Assembly: GCA_902786345.1 (NCBI GenBank)
Contig: CADACB010000003.1
Span: 21,919-85,918, forward strand
Origin: an uncultured Ruminococcus sp.
Lineage (GTDB): Bacteria; Bacillota; Clostridia; Oscillospirales; Acutalibacteraceae
Length of the DNA: 64,000 bases
Direction: 5' to 3'
Each line of letters opens with the position of its first letter. Positions within the stretch are counted from its first letter, which is position 1. Below the pieces are notes generated by a model, which worked only from the letters and a program-made list of their open reading frames with translations, searched no databases and had not been told where the DNA came from. Shown piece by piece: positions 37,672 to 45,184 of the stretch. Made by a program: the position numbers and the translations under genes.

Positions 37672-38370
37672 ATGAACAGCGATTTTTCAAGGATAGTTAC
37701 TTTACTGAGAAAAGAACGGGGCTTAAGCCAGAAACAGGCTGCTCTTGAACTTGGAGTATCTCAGGCACTTCTTTCTCATTATGAAAAGGGAATACGTGAA
37801 TGCGGGCTTGATTTCGTTGTTCGTATAGCAGATTATTACGATGTGTCTTGTGACTATCTTCTGGGACGCACTGCTGACCGCAAAGGCGCAACGTTAAGCC
37901 TTGAAGACACAATGCCTCAGATGTCTGCCGATGAATCCGGTGATTTACATAAAACGAATGCACTTATTGCCCTCAATAAAAAGATCATCTTAAATTCACT
38001 GAATATAATATTTGAGATACTTGAGGAAACTAATAACAAAGGACTGGCATCAGAGGCGTCATCATATTTAATGGTATCTGTCTATAAAATGCTTCGTTAT
38101 GTATATTCAGCAAATCCCAAAAATCCGCAGGCTATGTTTTCTGTATTGCCTGAGATGTATTCCGGTTTGTCATCGGCACTTCAAAATGTTATTGAGGCTA
38201 ATATGAAGTGCATATCTTCAGGAAAGAAGACAAATGGGTTTGATGGAGTTGAATCTATGTCTGCAATCTTGCTTTCACCTGATACCATTTCAAAAAAGTA
38301 TCCGGATTTTGCTCCTGCTTTGTTTAATCTTATAAGAGATACTGAAGAAAAAATGAAAAAGATTATTTAG
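37672..38370 (+). CDS. XRE-family transcriptional regulator
   Basis: A 232-residue regulator. The N-terminal Cro/CI helix-turn-helix covers about 8-62 (RKERGLSQKQAALELGVSQ and LLSHYEKGIRECGLDF). A helical C-terminal domain follows at about 95-230; it is probably for dimerisation or ligand sensing, with no recognised family. It is transcribed alone, with a terminator behind it. Its leader carries two palindromes that may be its own operators. Confidence 0.9.
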   Translation: MNSDFSRIVTLLRKERGLSQKQAALELGVSQALLSHYEKGIRECGLDFVVRIADYYDVSCDYLLGRTADRKGATLSLEDTMPQMSADESGDLHKTNALIALNKKIILNSLNIIFEILEETNNKGLASEASSYLMVSVYKMLRYVYSANPKNPQAMFSVLPEMYSGLSSALQNVIEANMKCISSGKKTNGFDGVESMSAILLSPDTISKKYPDFAPALFNLIRDTEEKMKKII

Positions 38371-38371
38371 T

Positions 38372-38406
38372 AAACCGTATTTCATTATGTGATATGCGGT
38401 TTTTTA
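38372..38406 (+). terminator. Terminator after the XRE regulator
   Basis: AAACCG (38372-38377) pairs with CGGTTT (38397-38402), extended by partial AT pairs, followed by T. Confidence 0.75.
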
Positions 38407-38552
38407 TTTTTGTAAAATGTCAGTAAAAGAAAAATCTCGTCTGACAAAAGTCAAACAAGAAATTATGTTTTTATCCAAATAATCTGATTTCTCTAACATA
38501 TGAAGTCAATATTCAGTTTCAAAAGAACCGATTCATGATTTGTTTTCAGTAT

Positions 38553-38789
38553 TCATTTAGAAAATCCTGACTCAGATAACTGAAGACCTAAAAATGAATA
38601 ATATAAAGCAAAAAATCCTGCGATTTTGTTTCCGACTAAGCCGTACATAGACGCTATGTTGATGATTCTTCTGAATTTTTGAGGAATCATCGCCTGATTT
38701 TTCAACCCCTGAAAGAAGTTGCCCTGAATACCGCGCACGTCAATTCTTTTGAATGTAGTTGTCTTGTCTTTCCAATCTGTATAGCTCAT
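38553..38789 (-). pseudogene. Truncated/chimeric small frame behind the ferredoxin gene
   Basis: A 78-codon frame with a good AAGGAG site. The first 32 residues (DWKDKTTTFKRIDVRGIQGN) resemble the start of an uncharacterised conserved domain often found near ferredoxin-type genes. After that the sequence changes character: IINIASMYGLVGNK looks like a short-chain-dehydrogenase strand, and the rest matches nothing I know. It reads as a join of two gene remnants. It starts 12 bases after the ferredoxin gene stop on the same strand. Confidence 0.5.
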
Positions 38790-38800
38790 TGTTATTCTCC

Positions 38801-39508
38801 TTAATCTAAAATTTGACCGTCTCTTGAAATCGTCACGACCTGCCACGGAATAAACTTTCCGCTGTTTTTAAGCGCCTGCTCCGCGGCTCTCTGCAAGCTG
38901 CCGCAGCACGGCACTTCCATACGGACAATGGTGACGCTCTTTATATTATTGTTGCTGATGATTTCGGTCAGCTTATCAGTGTAGTCAACCATATCGAGCT
39001 TCGGACAGCCGATAATGGTGATTTTGCCCTTCATAAAGTCCTCGTGCATATTGGCATAGGCGTAGGCTGTGCAGTCGGCAGCGATCAGCAGCTTTGCACC
39101 ATCATAGAACGGTGCGACTGCCGGCAAAAGTTTTATCTGAACAGGCCACTGGTTGAGCCTTGATACAGGTTTGCCTGTTACGATGGGTGTTTCCTCCGCT
39201 TCGGGTTTGCCCAAGGTCATCATTTTTGAACCGGGGCAACCGCCCTGATGATGTTGCATTTCCATTTTCTTATCCTCCTGTGCTTTCTTTACCGCTGTTT
39301 CATCATATTCGGGAGCCTCGCGCTCCTCAAAGGTGATTGCTCCTGTCGGACAGCTCGGCAGACAATCTCCGAAGCCGTCGCAGAAATTCTCACGCACCAA
39401 CTTTGCTTTGCCGTTTACCATATCAATCGCGCCCTCGTGGCACGCGTTGGCACAAGCGCTGCAGCCGTTGCATTTTTCTTCGTCTATTTTGATGATTTTT
39501 CTTAGCAT
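38801..39508 (-). CDS. 4Fe-4S dicluster ferredoxin-type protein
   Basis: A 235-residue protein. The first cluster has CNGCSACANACHEG and the second CDGFGDCLPSCP, both in the first 60 residues. A linker with GGCPGS follows. The C-terminal half (about 105-235) has ADCTAYAYANMHEDF, GCPKLD and PCCGSLQ, conserved Cys that may bind another cofactor. The family is often found beside Crp/Fnr regulators and hybrid-cluster-protein genes in anaerobes; function is unproven. Start ATG 39508 follows GAGG with eight bases spacing. It was probably divergent from the Crp gene before the IS inserted. Confidence 0.85.
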   Translation of the reverse strand: MLRKIIKIDEEKCNGCSACANACHEGAIDMVNGKAKLVRENFCDGFGDCLPSCPTGAITFEEREAPEYDETAVKKAQEDKKMEMQHHQGGCPGSKMMTLGKPEAEETPIVTGKPVSRLNQWPVQIKLLPAVAPFYDGAKLLIAADCTAYAYANMHEDFMKGKITIIGCPKLDMVDYTDKLTEIISNNNIKSVTIVRMEVPCCGSLQRAAEQALKNSGKFIPWQVVTISRDGQILD

Positions 39509-39555
39509 TCTTCTCACCTCTTGCTTATATCATAATTTATTTATCAGTAAAAAGC

Positions 39556-39571
39556 TGTTGCCACAGCAACA
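39556..39571. promoter_or_regulatory. Crp/Fnr-type palindromic operator candidate
   Basis: TGTTGC-CACA-GCAACA is a perfect 6-4-6 palindrome 48 bp upstream of the ferredoxin-type gene start. The spacing matches Fnr-like sites. The Crp/Fnr-type regulator encoded on the other side of the IS element is the natural candidate to bind it. Confidence 0.55.
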
Positions 39572-39599
39572 AATTTATGATATTCTTGATATGAGGTGA

Positions 39600-41050
39600 C
39601 TAACTATGAAAAGTCAATACCTTTCTAAAAAATTTTAAAAATTTTTCAGAAGGGTGAAGGGGGCAAAATGGTAAGCCGAAAAATGTTAAATTTTTCGACA
39701 ATTAGTGAATATTTGATTGTTGACAGTTAGTGTGCTAAATCGTAATCAAAAGTGATGTTTTTAATTTGCATAGTGTTAATCATGCGAACAAACTTTTTAG
39801 CAGCATTGGACAAAGATACACGGTGAGTCTTGCCTTCGGCAAGTTTCTTTGAGTAGTATTCAGCAAAAACAATGTTATGCTGAACAAGTGTCAGAGCACA
39901 GTTCATGAGTGCGTACCGCAGATAAGGTGAGCCATGCTTGACCATTCTGCCGCCACGCTCGGAGGTACCGGAGTGATAATATCCGGGTTCTATGCCTGGG
40001 ATGGACACGATCGGAATATGTAAATCAGAAAGAATAGTCTTGATTTCAGATTCCCACAGATCAATTTTAGCGTCCATCTGGTTGTAAATTTCAATGGTCA
40101 TTTCCATTTGCATTACAAGATAATCCGTTGAATGACCAACCGTATTTTTATCGAGCTGTTTGAGCTTATTGAATTTTGCAGTTGTAAACCGGCCTTTGGA
40201 CTTTGCTCTCAGAATCTCAAAGGACTTTGAATTCATGTTTGCGATTTTTTCCGGAATCTGATAGTTGAAAAGTATGTATAATGCTGTAGTAACGAGTATG
40301 TTTTTGAAAAACGGCTTGAATTCAGGAAAAACAAGATCAAGAATGTTAGTAAGCTCGACGAGCTGACGGCTTCTTTGTTTTATTAAATTATTTCTGAATC
40401 TTGTTAATGACTTTGGAGCCTTGATGTGGTAGAATGAATTGGGATAGGGTTTGTATTCTACCGTCATCAGATACTGTGCTATGCTGAACGCATCCAAAGA
40501 GTCTGTTTTAGTTCTTCTAAGGGTTTTGCTCGCAACAAATTTCTTCAGGACAAGCGGATTGAACTCCATGAATGTGTAATGATTGGCTTCAAGAAATAGT
40601 TTCAGGTTCTGACCGTAATGACCGGTAGATTCAAACCCAATTCTTATTTTTACGCTTATTCCGGCAAGAAATTCTTTCAGCGAGGAGAAACCCTCATCTG
40701 TGTTATAAAACGTCCATGAGGGCGTTATAACCTCTCCATCACTGTTGATTTCTGCAATATCATGTTTGAATTTTGAAATGTTGATTCCGATGTAATAAAG
40801 CATCTTTGTTTCCTCCTTTGTCAAAATTTAAGCACTACTGTCTGCACAACAAGCTTGTCCAATTATTCACGAAAATTCAAACGTCTAAGCGTTAACTAAC
40901 TAATCAACATTTAAAGACAAACCGCTGCGGTTTGATTCACCTCAGAACAGTATTAGATGTAAAAAAATAGGAACAAATCCGCAGTGCCTGTCTTTTATTA
41001 TACAAGCAGGTAGCTACTCCTGCATATATAACCAATATTAAGATTTTCGA
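39600..41050 (-). mobile_element. IS110-family insertion sequence (ends approximate)
   Basis: One transposase gene on the minus strand with noncoding flanks of roughly 100 and 240 bp. IS110 elements lack terminal inverted repeats, so exact ends cannot be read. The element lies between a ferredoxin-type gene and a Crp/Fnr gene that appear to be a divergent pair. The AAACCGC-T-GCGGTTT palindrome (40919-40933) and the CGAAAAAT hairpin (39677-39697) lie in the flanks. IS110 flanks encode the guide (bridge) RNA; a relic may be in 40804-41040. Confidence 0.75.
39727..40803 (-). CDS. IS110-family transposase, probably inactive
   Basis: A 358-residue DEDD recombinase. The N-terminal RuvC-like domain shows FESTGHYG (Glu) and KTDSLDA (two Asp). 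The first catalytic Asp, usually GIDxSK, is Asn here (IGINISK). In the C-terminal Transposase_20 domain, IPIVSIPGIEPGYYHSGTS joins two motifs that are normally about 30 residues apart (SIPGI and AFAGIEPGYY). That suggests an internal deletion between repeated PGI/AGI-like sequences. Start ATG 40803 follows GGAGG. Both changes predict loss of activity; this is inference from family knowledge. Confidence 0.9.
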   Translation of the reverse strand: MLYYIGINISKFKHDIAEINSDGEVITPSWTFYNTDEGFSSLKEFLAGISVKIRIGFESTGHYGQNLKLFLEANHYTFMEFNPLVLKKFVASKTLRRTKTDSLDAFSIAQYLMTVEYKPYPNSFYHIKAPKSLTRFRNNLIKQRSRQLVELTNILDLVFPEFKPFFKNILVTTALYILFNYQIPEKIANMNSKSFEILRAKSKGRFTTAKFNKLKQLDKNTVGHSTDYLVMQMEMTIEIYNQMDAKIDLWESEIKTILSDLHIPIVSIPGIEPGYYHSGTSERGGRMVKHGSPYLRYALMNCALTLVQHNIVFAEYYSKKLAEGKTHRVSLSNAAKKFVRMINTMQIKNITFDYDLAH

Positions 41051-41061
41051 GAAAGGAGAAT

Positions 41062-41095
41062 TAATAAAACCACCCATTTCGGGATGGTTTTATTA
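41062..41095 (+). other. 11-bp perfect hairpin at the start of the Crp/Fnr-type gene
   Basis: TAATAAAACCA (41062-41072) and TGGTTTTATTA (41085-41095) are exact complements around a 12-base loop with further CC/GG pairing. The AAAGGAGAA ribosome-like site lies just before the left arm, and the possible ATG 41084 lies in the loop edge. It could bring the site close to ATG 41108 or act as a terminator. Confidence 0.6.
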
Positions 41096-41107
41096 TACGT
41101 GATTTTG

Positions 41108-41803
41108 ATGATTACAAACCAAGATTATATTTATTCTATCAGAAAATGCTATCTGTTTGACGGAATAGAAGATGAACGGCTTGCCGACGCCATCAAGTTG
41201 TTGAACGGACGCATAAAAAAGGTCTTTAAAGATGACTATATCGTCCAACTTGGCGGAATTATGCAATATGCAGGATTGTTGTTAAAGGGCAAGATTGAGA
41301 GTTCCTTCCAGAACGAGAACTTTGACCAAATAACAATGCACACCTTCACAGGCGGTTATCTGTTCGGCGAAGGCTTGGTTATCAATCACGCAAAAAACAG
41401 CCCTGTTCAAGTCAGAGTTGTTGAAGATAGCATTGTGCTATTTATTGATTTAGAAATGATTTACGCAGCTACGGACAATTCTCCGATAAGAAATATTCTT
41501 GCGAGAAACCTGATAAAGAGCTTTGCGAAAAAGAATCTTATCCTTAATCAAAAAGTGAGAATACTCAGCCAGAAAAGCTTGCGTGACCGTATCTTCATTT
41601 ATCTCCGCACACTTTTGAAGGACAAGGACGGATATGTTAAAATCCCATTCACACAAACCGCTCTTGCCGAATATCTCGGTGTAAACCGCAGTGCTCTATC
41701 CAGAGAACTCGGAAGAATTCAGGATGAGGGATTACTGGTTATTGACGGGAAGAAAATAAAAGTAGAATCAAGAAATAGTAACCGAACAGCTCAAAGCAGA
41801 TAA
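41108..41803 (+). CDS. Crp/Fnr-family transcriptional regulator
   Basis: A 231-residue regulator with an N-terminal cyclic-nucleotide-like beta barrel (about 12-120, including GGYLFGEGLVINH) and a C-terminal winged helix (TALAEYLGVNRSALSRELGRI). Only one Cys is near the N-terminus, so an oxygen-sensing 4Fe-4S cluster of the Fnr type is unlikely. Ribosome-site support is weak: an AAGGAG lies before a hairpin. I use ATG 41108; ATG 41084 in the same frame is possible. By position it would regulate the ferredoxin-type gene, from which it is now separated by an IS110 copy. Confidence 0.85.
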   Translation: MITNQDYIYSIRKCYLFDGIEDERLADAIKLLNGRIKKVFKDDYIVQLGGIMQYAGLLLKGKIESSFQNENFDQITMHTFTGGYLFGEGLVINHAKNSPVQVRVVEDSIVLFIDLEMIYAATDNSPIRNILARNLIKSFAKKNLILNQKVRILSQKSLRDRIFIYLRTLLKDKDGYVKIPFTQTALAEYLGVNRSALSRELGRIQDEGLLVIDGKKIKVESRNSNRTAQSR

Positions 41804-41886
41804 TCAGATGCTGTTGGTACGAAAGATTAACAATATCCGTAACAGAGCACAGAAAATAGTAAACACAGAATTGATTTACACATAAG

Positions 41887-41924
41887 AAAAGCCTGATGAT
41901 TTCAGATGAAGTCATCAGACTTTT
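41887..41924. terminator. Bidirectional terminator between the Crp gene and the Na/Pi remnant
   Basis: AAAAG-C-CTGATGA (41887-41899) pairs with TCATCAG-A-CTTTT (41912-41924), one mismatch, with T and A runs on both sides. Confidence 0.75.
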
Positions 41925-41949
41925 GTTTATCATAAATGGTAATTTTAGA

Positions 41950-42806
41950 TTAGTCGCTATCCGCCAAGCGGTATTTATGTTTATAAGTATTATAGCTCTC
42001 GATAAACTGCGGTGATCGTTCGGCTCTGAGCTCGTTGAGATAATCATGCTTATATACATTTGCGTGGGCAGTTTGGTTAATGATTACCGCAACATTAGAA
42101 TAATGGTCGGAAATGCGCTCTATGTATATGAGCAGGTCGAAATATGTACACCCAACTCGGGCTTACACAACCCTTTCTGCATACGTTCAATGTGCTTGTT
42201 CTTGATTTTAGCGGTCAGTTTGTCGATCACCTCTTCGAGCGGTTCCACCTTGGAGGCGAGCGCCAAATTGTTTTTATTGAAGGCGTTGACGGCAAGCTCG
42301 GAAATCTCGGTAATGGCGGCAAATAGTGTCACAAAATCCGCCTTTGCTTCCTCTGAAAATTCCAAACCGCTTTCTTCCATCTCCTGGGAGATTTTTACTA
42401 TGTTAATCGCGTGGTCGCCAATCCTTTCAAAATCACCGATTGTGTGAAGCAGTTCTGAAACTGTATTGCTGTCCTCTTCGGTAAGGTTTTCCTGTGACAG
42501 CTTGAGCAGATAGGTTGCAAGATTATCCTCAAGCGTATCGAGCTTCTGTTCTGCTTCTTCTACCTTATCCGCTATGATTTTATTATAATGTAACATCACG
42601 GAAAGAGCATCCAAGATAGCAGATTTAGATATCTTTGCCATACCTTTTGCTTTTTGTCTGCATTGAGAAGCAGCAAGTGGCGGAGATGACAGCAAACGTT
42701 CGTCGAGCCAAACAGACTTGACCGCTTCCTGTTTATCCTTACAGACGCTATCGAACAGGTCGTAATCCTGGAACTTCGCCATTTGGCATAGTATCTGGAA
42801 TCTCAC
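41950..42806 (-). pseudogene. Na/phosphate cotransporter remnant: PhoU-like domain, truncated and frameshifted
   Basis: The minus strand encodes the C-terminal PhoU-like half of a NptA/YjbB-type Na/Pi symporter (LDERLLSSPPLAASQCRQKA, then TIGDFERIGDHAINIV). The membrane part, normally about 300 residues, is missing. The frame stops at 42120 after ELGV, but the expected continuation (DLLIYIERISDHYSNVAVII to a TAA at 41950-41952) exists in another frame, so a frameshift lies near 42130-42150. The 5' boundary near 42785 adjoins a recombinase remnant on the opposite strand. Confidence 0.8.
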
Positions 42807-43210
42807 GAAGAGGAATTCGTCGAGTTGCTTTCAAAAAAACTAATGACGAAATGATAGCTGAGCAAAAGCACCCTGAAGCTGAGTTGAACAGAGCAACAGC
42901 ACGAAACAGCACAATCACAACTTTGTTTTCAAGAACCTATGAAGACAACGTGTCAGGCAAGTTAAGCGACGAGATGTTTATGGAGCTATCCCATAAATAC
43001 GAGGTTGAGTGCTTTGAATTGAAAACAAAGATTTTCGAGTGCAAGGAACGAATTGCGAAAATCAGCGAAATGAAGCAAAACAAGGACGATTTCCTTAGGG
43101 ATGTCAGAAATTTTATGGAGATGGATTCTTTAACCGCATCAATGCTGTGTGAGCTTATTGACCACATTAATGTGTATGAAAAAAAGGATGGTAAGAAGAA
43201 TTACACCTAA
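42792..43210 (+). pseudogene. C-terminal remnant of a Tn916/Tn4451-type serine recombinase
   Basis: The plus strand encodes ESHEEEFVELLSKK (from about 42792). After a frameshift in the A run 42833-42839 it continues with TYEDNVSGKLSDEMFMELSH and LTASMLCELIDHINVYEK, ending TAA at 43210. These are the coiled coil and DUF4368-like tail of large serine recombinases of mobile elements; the catalytic and zinc domains are absent. It lies about 230 bp from tRNA-Pro and marks an old, degraded element. Confidence 0.75.
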
Positions 43211-43333
43211 CGTGTAGTTATCTGTTGCCGTTTTGTAGACTTTTTGGAACTTCCAACGTCAGAGGATGAAAAATACAAGACAAATACCCGAAGGGGCGTA
43301 GATGTAGAGTGATCCCCACAGCAAAGTCCGCAT

Positions 43334-43369
43334 AAACAAAAAGTGAGCAGGCACAACAGCCTGCTCACT
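43334..43369 (-). terminator. Strong minus-strand terminator
   Basis: AGTGAGCAGGC (43342-43352) and GCCTGCTCACT (43359-43369) form a perfect 11-bp stem. On the minus strand it is followed by TTTTTGTTT. It lies downstream of tRNA-Pro. Confidence 0.85.
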
Positions 43370-43400
43370 ACATACAAATCGGATGAAATTGAATTAAAGA

Positions 43401-43438
43401 ATGAGTGTCCATAACTTGAATCCGTTATGAACACTCAT
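43401..43438 (-). terminator. Hairpin directly after tRNA-Pro
   Basis: ATGAGTGT-c-CATAAC and GTTATG-a-ACACTCAT pair over 15 positions. The single mismatch becomes a G-U pair only in minus-strand RNA, the strand of the tRNA. It starts three bases after the tRNA CCA end. Confidence 0.65.
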
Positions 43439-43440
43439 AC

Positions 43441-43517
43441 TGGTCGAGGTGACAGGACTTGAACCTGCGGCATCTTGGTCCCAAACCAAGCACTCTACCA
43501 AACTGAGTTACACCTCG
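43441..43517 (-). tRNA. tRNA-Pro (anticodon TGG), CCA encoded
   Basis: On the minus strand the gene begins CGAGGTGTAACTCAG, has the anticodon loop TTTGGGA (anticodon TGG) and the T arm GCAGGTTCAAGTCCTGT, and ends CACCTCGACCA. The acceptor stem CGAGGTG/CACCTCG is perfect. The CCA is at 43443-43441. Confidence 0.97.
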
Positions 43518-43684
43518 GTATATCAACTTCAACTCCATTATTATACTATAAATAATTACAAAAGTCAATACAAAAGTTCTACAACTTTATAAAAATATTG
43601 TGAGATTACGGACGAGAGGATGGATGCACTTGAAAAAACAAAATAAATGTGATACAATCATAATACAAATAAAAAAAGGAAGAT

Positions 43685-45028
43685 ATGATGATTTATAAGG
43701 GATTACTTAAGCATCAGCAAAAGGACTTGTCACCGTTTCATACACCGGGACATAAAAACAGTGGTTTTATGCCGGATGATCTTATAAGACTTGATTACAC
43801 AGAGCTTCCGGATACAGACGCACTATATGAAGCGGAGGGAATAATATATCAGACCGAGTTGAAGCTTTCTGAGCTTTTTGGTACGAAGCGTACGATAATA
43901 TCTTCGGGAGGCTGTACTCTGGCGATACAAACTATGCTTGGACTTGCCCGAAGAAGAGGAAAGAAAATCCTTTTTGCAAGGAATATACACAGAAGTGCGG
44001 TGAATGCCTGTGCACTGCTTGATATAGATCCGGTTTGGATAATGCCTCGTTCTGACAGTGGATTTTTTACGGGAAGGATTACACCTGATGATGCAAGGGC
44101 GACATTTGAAAGAAATCGTGATGCGATAGCGTTATATATAACAAGTCCGGACTATTATGGCGAGATCTCAGATATTCCGGCATTATCCCGAATTTGCCGT
44201 GAATATAATGCAGTATTGCTTGTTGACAATGCTCACGGATCTCATCTGGCTTTTGGCAGTGAAAATCTTCATCCTATAAGTCTGGGCGCTGATATGAGTG
44301 CTTGTTCACTTCATAAGACACTTCCGGTTCTTACAGGAGGTGCGGTACTTAATATAGCAGATGAAATCAGTACACTGCAAGCAAAACAAGTTATGGCTGT
44401 TTTTGGATCAACAAGCCCGTCATATCCGATAATGGCATCAATTGATATTTGCTGTGATTATCTTATTAATAAAAATGGTAAAATGGCATATTCTGAGCTG
44501 GAAAAAAGAGTATCCGTCATAAAAAGACTTGCTGAAGAACGCGGACTTATAATGCCTGGAGGGTTATGCGATCCTTTGAGAATATGTATCAATACATCAC
44601 AGGCAGGGCTTGCATCGGAAAATCAGATAATATACTTTCATAAGCATAAGATTGAACCGGAATTTTGTGATGGTGAAAATGCTGTATTTATATGTACTCC
44701 CTTCAATACAGAGCTTGATTTTCAGAGATTGGAGAAAGCTGTTTCCGGATTAAATGGAAACCTTGAGGATAAGGCATCAGTTATTGAGAAGCTTCCGCAG
44801 GTGTTGTGCAGTCCCCGTGAAGCAGTTCTGTCAGAAAGTGAAAGGCTCAGCGTAAAAGAATCACTTGGAAGGATTGCAGCAGAGAGTGCGTGTCCGTGTC
44901 CTCCAGGAGTTCCTGTTGTTATGCCGGGAGAACTTATAGATGAAAATTTACTGAAAAAAATGATATGCAGCGGCATTAGAGATATTATTTGTATAAAACA
45001 AAAAAATTCTGTTTTGTACAATTGTTAA
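43685..45028 (+). CDS. Orn/Lys/Arg decarboxylase-family PLP enzyme
   Basis: A 447-residue fold-type I PLP enzyme. FHTPGHKNSG is the family N-terminal motif, followed by SGGCTLAIQTML, VDNAHGSHLAF and the PLP Lys K211 in SLHKTLPVLTGG. The short C-terminal domain ends near CPPGVPVVMPGE. It is the size of the small YaaO-like group, below the 700-residue inducible decarboxylases, so a biosynthetic lysine, arginine or ornithine decarboxylase role is likely. AGGAAGAT precedes the ATG. Confidence 0.88.
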   Translation: MMIYKGLLKHQQKDLSPFHTPGHKNSGFMPDDLIRLDYTELPDTDALYEAEGIIYQTELKLSELFGTKRTIISSGGCTLAIQTMLGLARRRGKKILFARNIHRSAVNACALLDIDPVWIMPRSDSGFFTGRITPDDARATFERNRDAIALYITSPDYYGEISDIPALSRICREYNAVLLVDNAHGSHLAFGSENLHPISLGADMSACSLHKTLPVLTGGAVLNIADEISTLQAKQVMAVFGSTSPSYPIMASIDICCDYLINKNGKMAYSELEKRVSVIKRLAEERGLIMPGGLCDPLRICINTSQAGLASENQIIYFHKHKIEPEFCDGENAVFICTPFNTELDFQRLEKAVSGLNGNLEDKASVIEKLPQVLCSPREAVLSESERLSVKESLGRIAAESACPCPPGVPVVMPGELIDENLLKKMICSGIRDIICIKQKNSVLYNC

Positions 45029-45184
45029 TAAAACAACCAAAAAAATAACTTTTTATAGTTTTTTTTCTAAGTTTTGTTCATCTGCAAATAGTTATAATAA
45101 CTTGATTTAAATAATTAATAATGTTAAAATAGAAAAGTCAGAATTTAAAACTAAAAGAATATATAGATTTTAGGAGTGTATGAA

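Noticed and set aside
41804-41880. Extra short frame after the Crp gene (EQLKADNQMLLVRKI)
   Set aside because: Looks like a coiled-coil-type fragment, but too short and without start or family match to call; could be a remnant.
43207-43434. Minus-strand 75-codon frame
   Set aside because: It covers two terminator hairpins after the tRNA and has no ribosome site.
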